Notes: generated by a model from the letters alone, not told the origin. A DNA stretch of 64,000 nucleotides from Phaeodactylum tricornutum CCAP 1055/1 (GCF_000150955.2 NC_011683.1:248001-312000); one strand, 5' to 3'. Positions 31,565-43,400 are shown, counted from the stretch's first letter. Made by a program: numbers and translations.

Positions 31565-32543
31565 GCGTGTGTGCCAAAGCGAATGAATATATAAAGATGT
31601 GTGTGTGTACTGTAGGTCTAGGTCGAGGCCCAGATGAGTACGTGTGGGTTTGCAGAAGTCAAAGGAGAAAGAATGGCCAACCGGAACCAAGTCTGGGTAG
31701 GGGAAAACCCTTGTTTGATTTCGGGCACTGTGGAGTCCGCTCGTCGGGAGTCGTTCGGAACGTCGGGTAGAGTCAAAGACTCGCAACGCTCCGTCGGCAA
31801 TCTATGGATAGATAATGTGACTAAAAGACTGCCTGCCTGACCGACTGCCTACGAGAGGGAGTTATTACCAGTGAGCAAGGAAGAAGTAGGAACAAGGGCG
31901 TTGCCTTTCGTTGTGGCACCATTGTCGGCGTATGCTCGGTCTTTCGAAAAAAACGCACACCACGGACCATGGCGAATTTATATATGTGTAGCATGTATGT
32001 ACGGTGTGTACGATACTTATGAATATATATATATTTGTGTGATAGGTACGACGTCGACACTACCTACTAGTACTGCTAGCTAATTGGAAAGAGGCTCTCA
32101 AGAACGACGGACGAGCTTTGTGTGAACCCGACCGTAACGGTCGGGCGTGGCTCTCGTGCCACCCACCCACACGACGCTCTCCCGTGCCTCGCCGATGCTT
32201 GACAGTTACATCGGTCGGTCGGTCGTAGGTAGTATGTGACTGGCGTGAGTCGGAAACATGACCGAATCCCAGAAACGCACGGTTCCCGTCCTTCGCTGTT
32301 GCTGCCCCATCCGTACTCGCAATCCAATCCCGTAGTCACCGTCGATCCGTCAGTCAGTCAGTCAGTCATTCGTTCACACGGTGTCCCGCCCAAACTTGTC
32401 TCGTGTGTCGGTCGGATCCGCGCCCGAATGGTGCGTTTCGGGACCCATGGGGGGAGGGGAGAAACCGATGGGCGTGTCCAGTGGGAAGAATCGTCGCGTC
32501 GCGTTGCCAGAACCATCGACATAACCAGCACTATCAGCAAGCA
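31565..32543. other. Bidirectional intergenic region with simple repeats
   Basis: About 980 bp between the divergent PP4 gene and the unknown gene at 32.5 kb. It contains TG/GT-rich stretches, an AT run near 32022-32034 and a CAGT repeat at about 32349-32368. Overlapping short frames on both strands look like random translation. Confidence 0.5.
32349..32368. repeat. (GTCA)n simple repeat
   Basis: Five near-perfect tandem GTCA units lie about 175 bp upstream of the unknown gene at 32544. Simple-sequence slippage repeat; no function inferred. Confidence 0.85.
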
Positions 32544-34242
32544 ATGCAGACAATGCTCTCCACCAAAGACAGTAGCGTGAGTCCCACCTCGTCGCAATGG
32601 CTGGAATTGCAACGGGGTGTGGATCAAGTCGTCCGGTTCCTCCATCCACAATCCCCGGCTTCCAAACCGGCCGCACGAGTGTCCCCGCACGAACTCCGTC
32701 GCGCCTTGCGACGCATCGATCGACTCTTGACTCGGACTTTGGAACAAGTCTCGTTGATGGCATCCGTATCCACGGTACCACACCATCCACATCGGCACGG
32801 TGCCGCGTACGCGTACGCTCCGCACGTCGTGCGACTCGTGACGTCCCTCCACTCCCACGACACAAAAAACGACGTCCGTCTTGACGACACGCGGATCGGA
32901 TCTACAAGGACTCTACACGTCGATTGGAACCACCAGTGCGCAACTCTTGATCATGGTCCCGGAAGAACGTGACCACGAGGAGGACAATGCCGGGGCTGCG
33001 GATGAAGGCAACGAAGCGTATCACGTGTCGTCCCACGACTTGACTCTCCTACTCGACGCACTCCTTCGCACCGTAGCGACGTCCGCGTACACGGAGGACT
33101 CGGTCTTGCTCGCCACCAGTCCGTGCGGATGGTTGGTAGATCTCGTCAACCACGTGTGGCTAGCGGAGGAAACCGTGCCGGCCGTGGCGGACGACACCCA
33201 GTGGCACCGGTGGTTGGAACTCATGCTCCCTCTCGCTCTCCGTTCCTGGCCTACCGCCAATGACCCGTCCTGGGAAGCCGTGGTAGGAATCCAACCCGAC
33301 GGCCACAACCCACACTCGGAATCCGCCGCCACCGAAGCCGCCTTTCAGTGGCGTGTCTTGACCGGTCTCGTTCTGGAACAAGTCGTCTGGTCCCACCACA
33401 CACCACACGTTCCGGGTACGCGCATCGGAGTGCATCACATCCAACGTCACGTCCAATTAGCCGTCGAATACGCGTTGGACGTGTTGGACAGTCTGGGTGT
33501 TTGGTTGGATGCCGGTACGGCCGTCACGTCGAATCACGCACGCGATCGGCAGCAGGCCGCCGTCGTCGTCCGCGACGGCTTGCGGCACGTCACGTACGCG
33601 ACCAATCTACTCCGCACCTGGGAAGCCTACGAACCCGGTACCGAATGGCCGGAACGCACCGTGTCGAACAAGACCCTGACGTGGGGACCCTTGGTTCAGA
33701 CCATGGCCACGAGTTTGGCCCAATCATTGAGTCCCGGTCTCGTTGGTGGGTACGCAAACACGGACGACCCGACACTACGGGAATTGGAGGAATTGGAAAC
33801 CTGGATTGTTCAACATTTGTTGCGCTTGACGTCGTTTGCCTTGGAGGGAGTGCGGGACCATGGCCACGTTTTGGAAGAGGAGGTTTGCTTACTGGTCTTC
33901 TTGCGTTCCTTGTCACGCCCCGCGTTGCTGTTGTCTTCGGACTTGTGGACGACGCTGACGAGTCGGGTGGACGATGCGGAAGTCCGTCGGGTACTCCAAA
34001 CGACCTTGCTCGTCCTGCAGTCCTCCACGAGTTTGACCGAACCTTTCGCCACCGCGAATAGTACCCACAATACCATGGCCGTGGAAACGACGTCGAGCGC
34101 CGGACACGGGTTGCAGCACCAATTGTGGCAGCTTTTGCAAAACGATAACAATTATTCCGCTGCGGGGGCAACCCCCAAGGCAGTCTCGGATCCGTGGGAC
34201 ACGCTATTTTTACGGTACCATACGGACGATCCGGTCGTCTAG
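32544..34242 (+). CDS. Unknown helical protein, probably 2 exons
   Basis: Two adjoining frames appear to form one gene. The first starts at the ATG at 32544 (MQTMLSTKDSSVSP), is helical (WLELQRGVDQVVRFL, HELRRALRRIDRLLTRTL) and runs on to a stop near 32972. The second is open from 32842 to the stop at 34240-34242 and has no early ATG until MVPEERDHEED at 32953. An intron with a gtacgc donor at 32807 or 32813 and the acceptor accaccag at 32931-32936 would join them in phase (130 or 124 bp). This is a proposal, not proven. The main part (about 430 residues) is rich in Leu, Val, Trp and Thr with long amphipathic helices (LVQTMATSLAQSLSPGL, LEELETWIVQHLLRL), like an armadillo/HEAT-type or other all-helical fold. 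No family is recognised and no targeting signal was seen. Confidence 0.6.
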
Positions 34243-34424
34243 GACTGATCAATACACACACACACAACAGGCAGGGGGGAGGGGGGAGAATAAGGTAGTG
34301 CGGGCAAGACGAGACAAATACGTAGCCGCAACGGGGGCTAACGAAAACAGGGTCACGAATGAGAGTTGTCCGCTGGTTTATAATACTTTCTACAAAGACT
34401 CAAACTGCTGCGCTACGCCAGCGT

Positions 34425-34985
34425 TCACTTTTCCAGACTACTCGCATCGAATTTTTTAGGCGTCCAGGGTACGTAGGAGACAGCCCAAACGTCATCTTCC
34501 AAAGTATCCGATTCTTCCGACACAAAACTATTGATGGGTCGCCGACGAAAGTTGAGAATCTCCGGACGAGGAATAATGGCCCCCGACTTTTTGGCTACCC
34601 GCACTTTGGTGCCGTCTTCCAGTATTTTCCGATACACTCGCGTGGGTTTGTTGGTCACCGGGTCGACCAAATTGACGTTGCTGTAGGGCAAACTGCGTTC
34701 CTTCTGAATGGTCCGTCCCTTGATGCCGCGCTCGGCGTTACCTTTGATATGTTTGACCGCCACGTTGACGTTCTCCACCAACACACGATCCTTGGCACGG
34801 AGGACTTCCTTAATTATACCCTGTTTGCCAGCTTCGCGGTGGTTACCCACCACCTGCACCTTGTCGCCGCGGACAATGTTCCACTTGCGCTTTTGCCGCA
34901 GGGCCACCTGCGCGGCCGTCTCCCGCGCCCGACGACGATGCGCCGACTCATTGAAGATGCGAGTCAAACGCATACGAGCCGACAT
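34425..34985 (-). CDS. Mitochondrial (organellar) ribosomal protein uL24
   Basis: The 186-aa protein starts at the ATG at 34985. A basic N-terminus (MSARMRLTRIFNESAHRRR) may serve as an organelle targeting region. Residues about 34-70 form the KOW motif (WNIVRGDKVQVVGNHREAGKQG), followed by VENVNVAVKHIKG and LPYSNVNLVDPVTNKPTRV. This is the uL24 order, in which the L24 loop sits on 23S-type rRNA and starts assembly of the large subunit. The last 60 residues (NFRRRPINSFVSEESDTLEDD...) are an extension typical of mitochondrial L24. A plastid location is less likely because no ER signal peptide is present, and diatom plastids often encode L24 themselves. Convergent with the unknown gene upstream, about 180 bp away. 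Confidence 0.85.
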   Translation of the reverse strand: MSARMRLTRIFNESAHRRRARETAAQVALRQKRKWNIVRGDKVQVVGNHREAGKQGIIKEVLRAKDRVLVENVNVAVKHIKGNAERGIKGRTIQKERSLPYSNVNLVDPVTNKPTRVYRKILEDGTKVRVAKKSGAIIPRPEILNFRRRPINSFVSEESDTLEDDVWAVSYVPWTPKKFDASSLEK

Positions 34986-35465
34986 TTTGGCAAATCTCTA
35001 CTAGGCTGTTTGTTAGCAAGAAAAGGAAAAGAGTTGCTGTTAATAAGGTTGGACTCTTCGGAGATGGATGATACTGGAATGCTCCGAAACAGGGTAACCT
35101 TTCCGAGATTACCGTGGGTTGGTATAGTGAGCGAGAGCGCTTGCGCCCTCGTGGCACCGTAGTGGATCCGAGAGCCGCTCCCACGTCATGGTCTGTCTGT
35201 ACCCGGCTTCTGTCTGTCAGTCAGGAGATAACCCGGATTTATAGAGTGCGTCGGATTGTGAATCGGGCCTCACGGGCAAGAGTGTCGTCTCTGTCACGTC
35301 GAGGGCAGTGACACTGGCCACTTTTGTCCAACTGTCAACCAACCTTGTGTTGCCCACAATCACCGGAATGTAGCTTCGTTTCGCTAGCTTTTCCTTTGTA
35401 CCGGTTTTTTATTCGTCCTTGCTTTGGGCAGCAACACCGGTTACTTCCATACGGTTTTGAGTTCC
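34986..35465. other. Short bidirectional intergenic region
   Basis: About 480 bp between the divergent uL24 and YciI-like genes. It contains a GTCT/GTCA-rich stretch near 35200-35225 and otherwise nothing I can name. Confidence 0.5.
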
Positions 35466-35945
35466 ATGTTTCGACTGGTCGTTTCCCCCGCACGTCCGAA
35501 AGGACGGCAATCATCCTTGTACGGCGCCGCAGCTTTCGTACTCCGACCGCCGACTCGGTGGACCACCTGTCGCTCGCTGGTGCAACACACTGTCCCGTTA
35601 CGGGCGGTGCAGTACATTCTAACGTACGAATACGTACCGGACGTCTTGGAGAAACGCGGACCGTTCCGCGACGAACACTTGCGTTTGGCCCGTGACTACG
35701 TGACCGAGAATCGGGCCGTGGCGGGGGGACCAACGGGAGCGGTGGGAACCAACGTACCGACGGGAGCACTTTTCCTCTTTACCGACCGGGACGCCGCCCG
35801 GGAGTTTGTTGCGCGAGATCCGTACGTGGCGCACGGGATTGTCACGGCCCACACCATTCAAGAATGGAACGTGGTGGTACAGAAAGCAGATGACGACGAC
35901 GGCGACTCAAAACGTGTGCACAGTAAGCAACAAGGTCCGTTGTAG
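35466..35945 (+). CDS. YciI-like (YCII domain) protein, probably organellar
   Basis: The ATG at 35466 gives 159 aa; the frame extends to an upstream TTG that was rejected. The first 45 residues (MFRLVVSPARPKGRQ..., Arg/Ser-rich and lacking acidic residues) look like a mitochondrial presequence. The rest matches the YCII dimeric alpha-beta barrel: YILTYEYVPDVLEKRGPFRDEHL, GALFLFTDRDAAREFVARDPYVAHG, and IQEWNVVV at the end. YciI-type proteins are small, related to muconolactone isomerases, and mostly of unknown reaction; a catalytic His/Asp pair is usual and HL/RDPY fit the known layout. A hydrophilic Asp/Lys-rich tail follows. No intron was seen. Confidence 0.8.
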   Translation: MFRLVVSPARPKGRQSSLYGAAAFVLRPPTRWTTCRSLVQHTVPLRAVQYILTYEYVPDVLEKRGPFRDEHLRLARDYVTENRAVAGGPTGAVGTNVPTGALFLFTDRDAAREFVARDPYVAHGIVTAHTIQEWNVVVQKADDDDGDSKRVHSKQQGPL

Positions 35946-36635
35946 TGACAAGTAGTGAGACCAATGGTCGAGATGCTGGTCGTTGGTCTTTTGTATCCAA
36001 CGGTTGTCGTGCCTGGTACAGATACAACCTTGTCTCGATTATGCCCTTTGTTACGAACGTTGCACACCTTTGCACATGACTTTAAAACTCCCAGAAAAAA
36101 TTGGGATTGTGGGGTCCAGCATGAAAAAATCTACTGTTTCTAGAGGAAAAAGGAAAGTCTCGAAAACACCGCGAGCTTGACCAATCCAGTAGACCTTTCG
36201 TGCGTAATACATTTACTGTTCGTTTGACATCTAAAACAAATCGGTTTCGCTGCTTGGCCTTACCGCTGCTTGGCCTTTGTAGGGTATCTACGCGGGAATG
36301 CGGTTAGCTTCAGTTCAATGTTGCAATGGCGTTGTGCTTGCGGCAGTGCTCGGTGGAACACGGACACAGATGAAAGACGCAAAATGTGAACTGAAAAGGA
36401 AACCGTATTTCTCGGTTTCCGGGTATTTTTGCGTGGTGTGCGAGGCAACGCGTGGCGAACCACCGAGAACACGGAAGGCCGGCCTGGCCTACCTAAAAAC
36501 ACCTTCGTCTTATGGACGTCTCTGCAGTCCTTGACACTCACTGTGTGTTGTGATGCCAACAGTGGCACCGAGGAGAACTGCCCGGGTTGTGTTGGCGCCT
36601 GACTGTCAACGCTTCCGATAAACGACTCGATCATC
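35946..36635. other. Intergenic, no gene seen
   Basis: About 690 bp upstream of the OTU protease gene. Frames on both strands are short or overlap each other without protein-like composition. A minus-strand frame (36260-36817) overlaps the OTU start and is treated as a shadow. Confidence 0.5.
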
Positions 36636-37670
36636 ATGAGAGAAAGATTTCCTGTCGGAGTGTGCCTCGCGGTAATTTTGCTTTCGTTGTTACCGCTTTC
36701 CGAAAGCAGCGGACCTGCCGCGACTAGTTCGCCCAGTTTGCCTCGATCACGCGCGATTCCGCAAAACAAACGACAACACACGCGACCATGGAATCCCAGC
36801 AACCACATTGACGTCAACGGATTCTTGTCGGGGCTTTACGACCGCATTCCGGGAGAATGGGAAGAAGAAGTCCGCTTGCAAACATCGTTTGGTACCGACT
36901 TTCCGTGTCAGATCCGGCAGGTCCCTGGCGACGGCAACTGCCTCTTTCATTCCATATCTCTATGTTTACAGTACGCTGCCAACGGAACGCATTGGGATTT
37001 GAACACCAGTGATCGCCGGGGCTTGGATGCTTTGTACGAACATTCTCAGACATTACGGCGCAAGGCCGTAGAAGTGCTCCAACACTCGCAGCGTCGCCTA
37101 TTCCTCCAAGGTCGGGAATCACTGCGAGCGCACGAACTCGTTCAAGCCGCCGCACAACAGTACAACTTGAGTCCGGAAGAATATTGCGCTTCCATGCAGC
37201 AGGATTCCGTGTGGGGCGGAGGTCCCGAAATTGTCGCCTTGTGCAATGTTTTGCAAAGACCAATACACGTGTACGAACTCGCTAGCACCACAACACGCTC
37301 GAGTAGGAATGACGACGAAAGGCAATCTTTTGTGCTCCGCCGCATGGCCTGTTTCGGATCACCCAAGTTCGATCGTCGGCAGCCCCTGCATATTTTGTCG
37401 GCCGATTCCCGGTTTCCTGACGTGACGCCAGGGCAGCAGCTGGCTTCGGGCAATCATTTTTTGGCCCTCTTTCCGCATGAACGCAAGGTACGTCGCAAAC
37501 AACGGCTACGTGGAGGGTTTGTACGGAAGTGTGTTACTGTAAGTAATGCAAGGCAAACCGACCAAGACGATGAACCGCACCTTAACGAAGACGAGGGAAA
37601 GCAGCCAGCTGGGCAACGTCGTCACGGGAGATTTACTCAATGGTGGAGGCAGCTGCTCCTTTCGCTATGA
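36636..37670 (+). CDS. OTU-family cysteine protease with N-terminal signal peptide
   Basis: The 344-aa frame starts at the ATG at 36636. Residues 1-25 (RERFPVGVCLAVILLSLLPLSES) are a good signal peptide or signal anchor. The OTU domain spans about residues 90-285. It has the catalytic block VPGDGNCLFHSIS with Asp99 and Cys102, a middle block (ESLRAHELVQAAA ... WGGGPEIVALCNVLQRPIHVYEL), and the catalytic His in SGNHFLALFP (His274). OTU proteases remove ubiquitin or ubiquitin-like modifiers. A signal peptide is unusual for a deubiquitinase and points to the secretory pathway or, in a diatom, to a compartment reached through it. The tail is basic (ERKVRRKQRLRGG) and polar. It is convergent with the USP gene, only 113 bp from its stop. 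Confidence 0.85.
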   Translation: MRERFPVGVCLAVILLSLLPLSESSGPAATSSPSLPRSRAIPQNKRQHTRPWNPSNHIDVNGFLSGLYDRIPGEWEEEVRLQTSFGTDFPCQIRQVPGDGNCLFHSISLCLQYAANGTHWDLNTSDRRGLDALYEHSQTLRRKAVEVLQHSQRRLFLQGRESLRAHELVQAAAQQYNLSPEEYCASMQQDSVWGGGPEIVALCNVLQRPIHVYELASTTTRSSRNDDERQSFVLRRMACFGSPKFDRRQPLHILSADSRFPDVTPGQQLASGNHFLALFPHERKVRRKQRLRGGFVRKCVTVSNARQTDQDDEPHLNEDEGKQPAGQRRHGRFTQWWRQLLLSL

Positions 37671-37783
37671 CCAAGTCTATGCCTAGTGCCGCGATCGGCT
37701 ATGGTCTGCGGCTAAAATAGACTATAGCTAAATATTGGATTTCATTTACTACAATACTCGACAGCCTTATCTTTTAACTTATT

Positions 37784-40700
37784 TTAGCTAATGACGCAGC
37801 GATCAGATCGGCCCTTGAGAAGAGTATCCATATCTTCCTCGCTTAATGTCCCTTCCTTCGAAGTCTCCCAAAAGTTGGAAAGATGTGCCTTCGAAACGTC
37901 CCGACGAATGTAGAACAAAATGTACGCGCTCGCATCTACTACATCGCGATCGTGAATCTCATAAATCTGTGCGTCGTTGAACAGCCGCCACTGACCATCG
38001 AATTCCGATTTGAGCGAGGCTACGTAATGTCCACCCGAGAGAGCGCCTTGGTGGTGCACTACGCCGTACAAATCGTACAGCATTTCAGAACGACCATCAT
38101 CCTTGGTCTGCCTATCCTGCCCCACGATATGCGTATCACCGTTGCTCTCTTCACCATTGGATTCAGCGTCGTTCTCCATTTTCAGGACCGTTTTGGGAGC
38201 AACCGAGTCCGGAGCCATGATGCGTGATAGATCCAAACCTTCTATGGGAAAGACAACCAAATCACGAAGCTTGCGACGCATATGTTGCGTAAATTGGAAT
38301 CGCTTCAGTTGGATGATCACCACCGGCGGCAATCGCCAAAGACTCATGCGTTTCGTTTGTACACGAAAGTCTTTGCACCGTGAGCAGTAGGCTTCCGGAA
38401 TCTTTTCCTCCTCGGCAAATGCGTCCAAACATTGCTCCAGCGTTATTGAACCAGCGTGGTTGCCCTTTACTCCGCCACAAGAACTGTGATTCTTAACGAA
38501 CACTGTTGAATGACGCGTGCGTGCCAATGTTTGTTGCGTATTTGATGCCGAGCTCCCCGGTTGCGTCAATCGTTGCCCAAAGCCACCTGTTGCTAAATCC
38601 ACCGCAAAATGCCAGTCAACCACTATGCTGTCGCCGTCCAACACAGTGGTAAATTCATCGTCATCTGGAATGAGACAACCCACGCAGCAGTCGAACCAGC
38701 GACAAATGAGACAGCGACGCCCATCACGAGACGTAATGCGCAATCGGAATCCATAGCGAGGGACAGGTCCAGCAGACACTTCTTCCATGTCTGTTGTCGT
38801 TCTGCCGACGGATTGTCGTTTGCCTGTTTTGGTGAGTTCAACTGATTGCTCTTTGAGATTGACAGTTTTTTTAGAGGAAGAAATCTCGGAAAGGAACCGA
38901 ATCGCTTGTTTGGGTACGACGTTTCGAACCCGTGCTGCAATCAGGTCGTATAAGTCACGCCCAGTACAAGTTTGAAGGTCATTCACACGCATCAGAATTG
39001 GAGTCCCAAAAACACGATGGGCCAAAGGGTGCAGGGAATTTTGCGATACAAGTTCCGAGCGCCGCTGTGCAATTGCCAAAAAGGATGCCCGGGGTTTGAC
39101 GAAGAGAACCTCGCCGTCCGAACTTTCATCTGTTGACACACCGTCGCTCTCTGTCATTGCATTACCTTGCAGCGGCGAGTCTTCAATCGGACTTTCCAGT
39201 TCGTAAACATGTAAGAGGGGTAAGTCTCCGGTCTCTTTGTTTTGGAGGTCTTGTAGAGACCATGTATTCTGCAAGAATCAAACGGACTGTCAGCACAAAA
39301 TCTTTTTCATCACCTTCGCCTTAAACGCATTTGGGAATACGTACCGGTGCTATCTTTGAAATGTAACCGTCCCGCATGTCCACAACAGAGAAATTCTGTG
39401 CCATTTTTTGGTATAAAGCTTCTCTTTCACTCCTTTCTTTTTCGCTTTCCTCGTCTGCTGCTGAATTTGACGACACGGCCTTCCCATTCTGCTCAACATA
39501 CAGTAACATTGCAAGTGCCAGCAACACATCGCGAAGCTTTCCATCACTGTTGACACGAACACAATACTTCAGCGTATCCGTACCGTCTTTCAACGGATAC
39601 ACAACCAGGGAAACTGTCAGCTGATCATCCTCAGGCAGCGGAAGTTGCAAAAACGAGAATGGCTCGAAGCGGGCGCTTTCGTATTTGCAGGATCTACAGG
39701 TCAACAAGCTCTTGTATTGACCGGTAAATAAAGCTACGATGATTGACATTTCTCGTTTCAAGTGATTTGTCCACCAAATATCAGCTAACTCGTGATCCGG
39801 TCGGCCGTCCGAGTCCGGTGCCTCAATATATGGCTTGTCCATTATTCGGTTTAAATCTTCCGAAAGACCACCGAGTAAAAAGGCGAGCAGCTCTTGTGCA
39901 TCGTGTTGCTCATTGCCAGCAAAATGATCATTGAACTTGCCTAGCGAATCCTTGAATGTCTTTGGCGTCAGAGACGGCGCGTTGACCATTGCGTACGAGC
40001 CAGGTGCCCGGACACGACGAAGAGGTACCTGAGGAGTTTGATTGAACTGCTTCCATAACGAATTAATGAGCACTGCACTGACTTGAGCCAAATGCCCTTG
40101 GTGGCCTAGTGGATTGGTGGTATTGATGTCATTGAGGTACGCCTTGGACGTAAAGTATTCCCGAAAAATTGGTGTGTGACTCAAACATTGAATCGAAGAA
40201 TTCAAGTAGCATGTATTTCTGAGAAATGTTGCAAAGAAATTAGCCGTACCGGCTTCAAGTAAAATCAGCATTCAAATTCTTTCTTCCACTTACCCCATAT
40301 TGTACAGACCTACAACCCCATCGCCCAGATCAGAATCAATTTTTTCCTGCGAACTTTTCCCTCGAAATGACCATTCTTTACCATCCACACCTCTAGGCCA
40401 CAGCCCGGTTTCCATGTCCTTGATTTCCAGAAGCAAAGTGATTGCGCCTCCGCTTTGACTTCGACGTTTTCGCTGTTCAACTATGTTTGACCTGGTATCA
40501 ACAATCCAATCGTCGCAATTTTCGTGTCGGCCGTCGGCTGTGACTGATGTGGGTTTATCGTTACTCACAACCCAAAGCCTTGCCAAGTCAGGGTCGACAT
40601 CGAGCTCTTTGCAAAGTTGAACCAATGTGACGCCCACTGGAGTGACTCGACTTAGTTGAAAGTTTTGTTGAAACGGCCGAGCTTCCCCTCGAGATGCGGC

Positions 40701-43400
40701 ATCACAAAGATACACAGTGACAAAGAACGGATACAGTTCGATTTCGTTTTCGGTTGGAATCCGCGGCTTGGAACTGTGCGGGGACGTGGGACCCGACGTT
40801 GCAATGTAGCGTACAACCGAGCGATGAATTGGTGGACCACCATCGTACCATGCCTGGAGAGCGTTCCACCCTAGCGGAGGTAAAATCTCGTATTCATGCT
40901 TCCATCGAATATTGCCTAGTAGAGCCAGACTTCCGTTTTCGGCCAGTAAGGAGGCATTGTTGATTCTAGGAATACCACGAACACCTTTCCGGGACGAGTC
41001 TGAATCGGCACCATCCTCGGGAGTTCCCGAAACCTTCTTCACGTGCGTGGCCCAGAAATTTAGCCAACTGGCGTCGATAATGTACCAAATTGTACCTCGA
41101 GGTCCTCGCCGAGAAACGCTACTCTGAGGATATCGAGCTTTATGGCGCCGTTCTATTTCAGTGATCAAAGAAATCTCCATGGATGCTAGAAGGGGAGGGA
41201 TTCCAAACAGGACGGCCGCAATCAGACGCAGATCCATCATAAGCGCTCCGAGTCGCGACGTAGGACCCGCCTCGGCCGACTGATTCCATGCACAAAAGTC
41301 GTCAAAGTCCATCACATTTTGCACTTTGGTGTGTTTCAGAGCATAATCGACCAGCGTTTTCAGCTCTATTTTTTGTCCATCCTTGGCCGTTCGACCAATC
41401 CTTGGCGGAACGATTCCCAGAAAGACTGCCGTATCCAATTCTACCAGTGCTGCTTCATCCATCGTTTTCAGTTTAGCAGCATTTATGGGATCGTCGTCGT
41501 CTTCTTCGGCAGAATCGTCGTCATCTTGTGGAGGGGAGGCTGCGTCCAACCGAAAATCGGCGTGTTCCAACAGACTAGTCAACATCCGAGCGACCTGTTG
41601 ACGGTTCAGAATCAGCTTGTGGTTGCTGTTGGTCTCATTTTCGTTGTCATTGGAAGATTGGAACATGGCAAAAAGCCATCGCAGAAGTGGTGTGTCGACA
41701 TCATCGGCTCCCACCCTAACGGCAGTACCCCCAAATTGCAAAACATTCGCCAACGTCCAGTACAATTGCGTTTCGGGTTCACCCGTGGACGTCACCGTAG
41801 CATAAGCGCCGTCGGTGCTTCGTGACGCAGAACAAGGGCGAGCGCAACCGGCTTCAAACACCAATTTGGCCAACGATGTGGGCAGATACCCGCCGTGGCC
41901 CATTTCTTCATTGGCGGTCGTGACGGCCGCGACGAAGGAATTGGTACTAATGGCTTGCTTCGGTGTCGCGACGGTGTTACTCTGTGATTCCTCTTCACTG
42001 GCGGCTGCCATGGGGTCACCCTGTAAAAGTGGGGCCGACAGGGACGATTGTACCATGGAATGGAACCGCCGCTTGACCTCGTATAAACGTGCGTCGGTCA
42101 GATCGAACCGTTCCGAGAGTGCTTGTGGCGATGCACTATCAATTGCGGACGACGACGCGGATTGTATGGTTTCGAGATACGCCGTCACGGTTTCTGGGAC
42201 ACTGGGCAGGGGCACCATGGATGATCCCAACGTGGCAACCCAATCCAGCAGTTCGTGTGACCGTGATTCGTCCTGAAAGGTATCCAGCACGCGTCGACAA
42301 AATTGCAACTCCGACACGGTGGCTTGCAAATATCCCACATCCTGATCGGAACTCTCAAATATTGCGTCCAATAGCGGTTTGTAAGGCGAATCCTTGTAGG
42401 AATCTTCACCGTAAACGTCCGTGAGAAAGCGATGAACCGTATCCCTGGTGACGACCCCCTTTTTCTGGTACGCATCGTATATTTGAAACGCCATCGTCGC
42501 CATGGTCCAGACAATTCGTTCTTGTTCCGAAAGTTGCGTATCGTCCAAAAGTGCATCCTGGCCACTCCTACTTTGGTCGTCGTCCGGACTTGTTTGGCGT
42601 ACCAATTCTTGTTGAAAGGTCGTGTACTGTCGACACACGGCGAGTAAAATGAGAACGTCCGGGATGGCAACTTTCGGATTGGCTGCCCCACCGTAATAGG
42701 TCGCTGCCGACGTGGTGGCTCGAGCCTGCAGAGCGTAACTCCAACAATCGAACAGACCCATGTGTCCGGAGGCACCCGCGTGCGGCTGTACCGACACCGG
42801 CGCCAGAAAGGCCCACAACGAGAGCTTGCTGTCCAAGGCAAAGTTACTCGCCAACCATCTTTTCCAGTACGGTGCAATCGTCAGAGGCACGGGTCCCGGT
42901 GCACCGTTCGAATCCATTGGCGGATGACGGTAAAAGAGACTCTCGAGCAACGCCGGGTCCGTGTCGGGGGCGTCGGCAGCCCGCGGCGTTGGGCCGGACG
43001 CGGGTTGGCGCAAGGCGAGAAAGGCCGTCACAATGCGCTCCACCGTGGGACGTCCGAGGATCTCACACGCCTGCCATACGGGTAGAATGTGGGACAAATG
43101 CGACTTCATGGAGACCGACAAATTGGGGACAAGCTCGTGTGTTGGTAGATTTGACTTGGTGAAACGATCGATTGCGCAATCCCACGTTCCCAAAATCAAC
43201 GGGTCATTTATTGGGCGATGCGCTCCGCGTGATAAGGAATGGAGACCAGAAATTGTTCGACGAGGAGAGTCAGAGTATTCGGAGAGGATTGCACGATTGT
43301 TGCTGTTGTGTTTTGGATTGCCTGTGAAGAGCGATTCGATGGACTCGCATAAGTAGGTGTGGTCACTGGGTTTTGCTTTTTTTCGTCTCCCCCCTACCAT
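37784..43400 (-). CDS. USP32/USP15-like ubiquitin-specific protease, 3 exons (about 1821 aa)
   Basis: Three exons join cleanly: 43400-40294, 40218-39345 and 39268-37784, with introns of 75 and 76 bp (gtaagt and gtacgt donors). The first junction rebuilds the catalytic Cys box GLYNMGNTCYLNSS (Cys about 1039). The His box is SGGHYVASL (His about 1741) with ASAYILFY after it. N-terminally there is a helical EF-hand-like region (YDAYQKKGVVTRDTVHRFL, as in USP32), then a DUSP domain (WYIIDASWLNFWATHVKK ... GWNALQAWYDGG) and a ubiquitin-like segment before the catalytic core. An insert splits the core, as in USP4/11/15/32. The enzyme removes ubiquitin from substrates. The start is the ATG at 43400; the frame runs on upstream only to a TTG. 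The EF-hand call is the weakest part because canonical Ca-binding loops are degenerate. Confidence 0.9.

Noticed and set aside
32403-32543. Upstream extension of the unknown gene from a non-ATG start
   Set aside because: The ATG at 32544 is the first good start; upstream residues look like translated untranslated leader.
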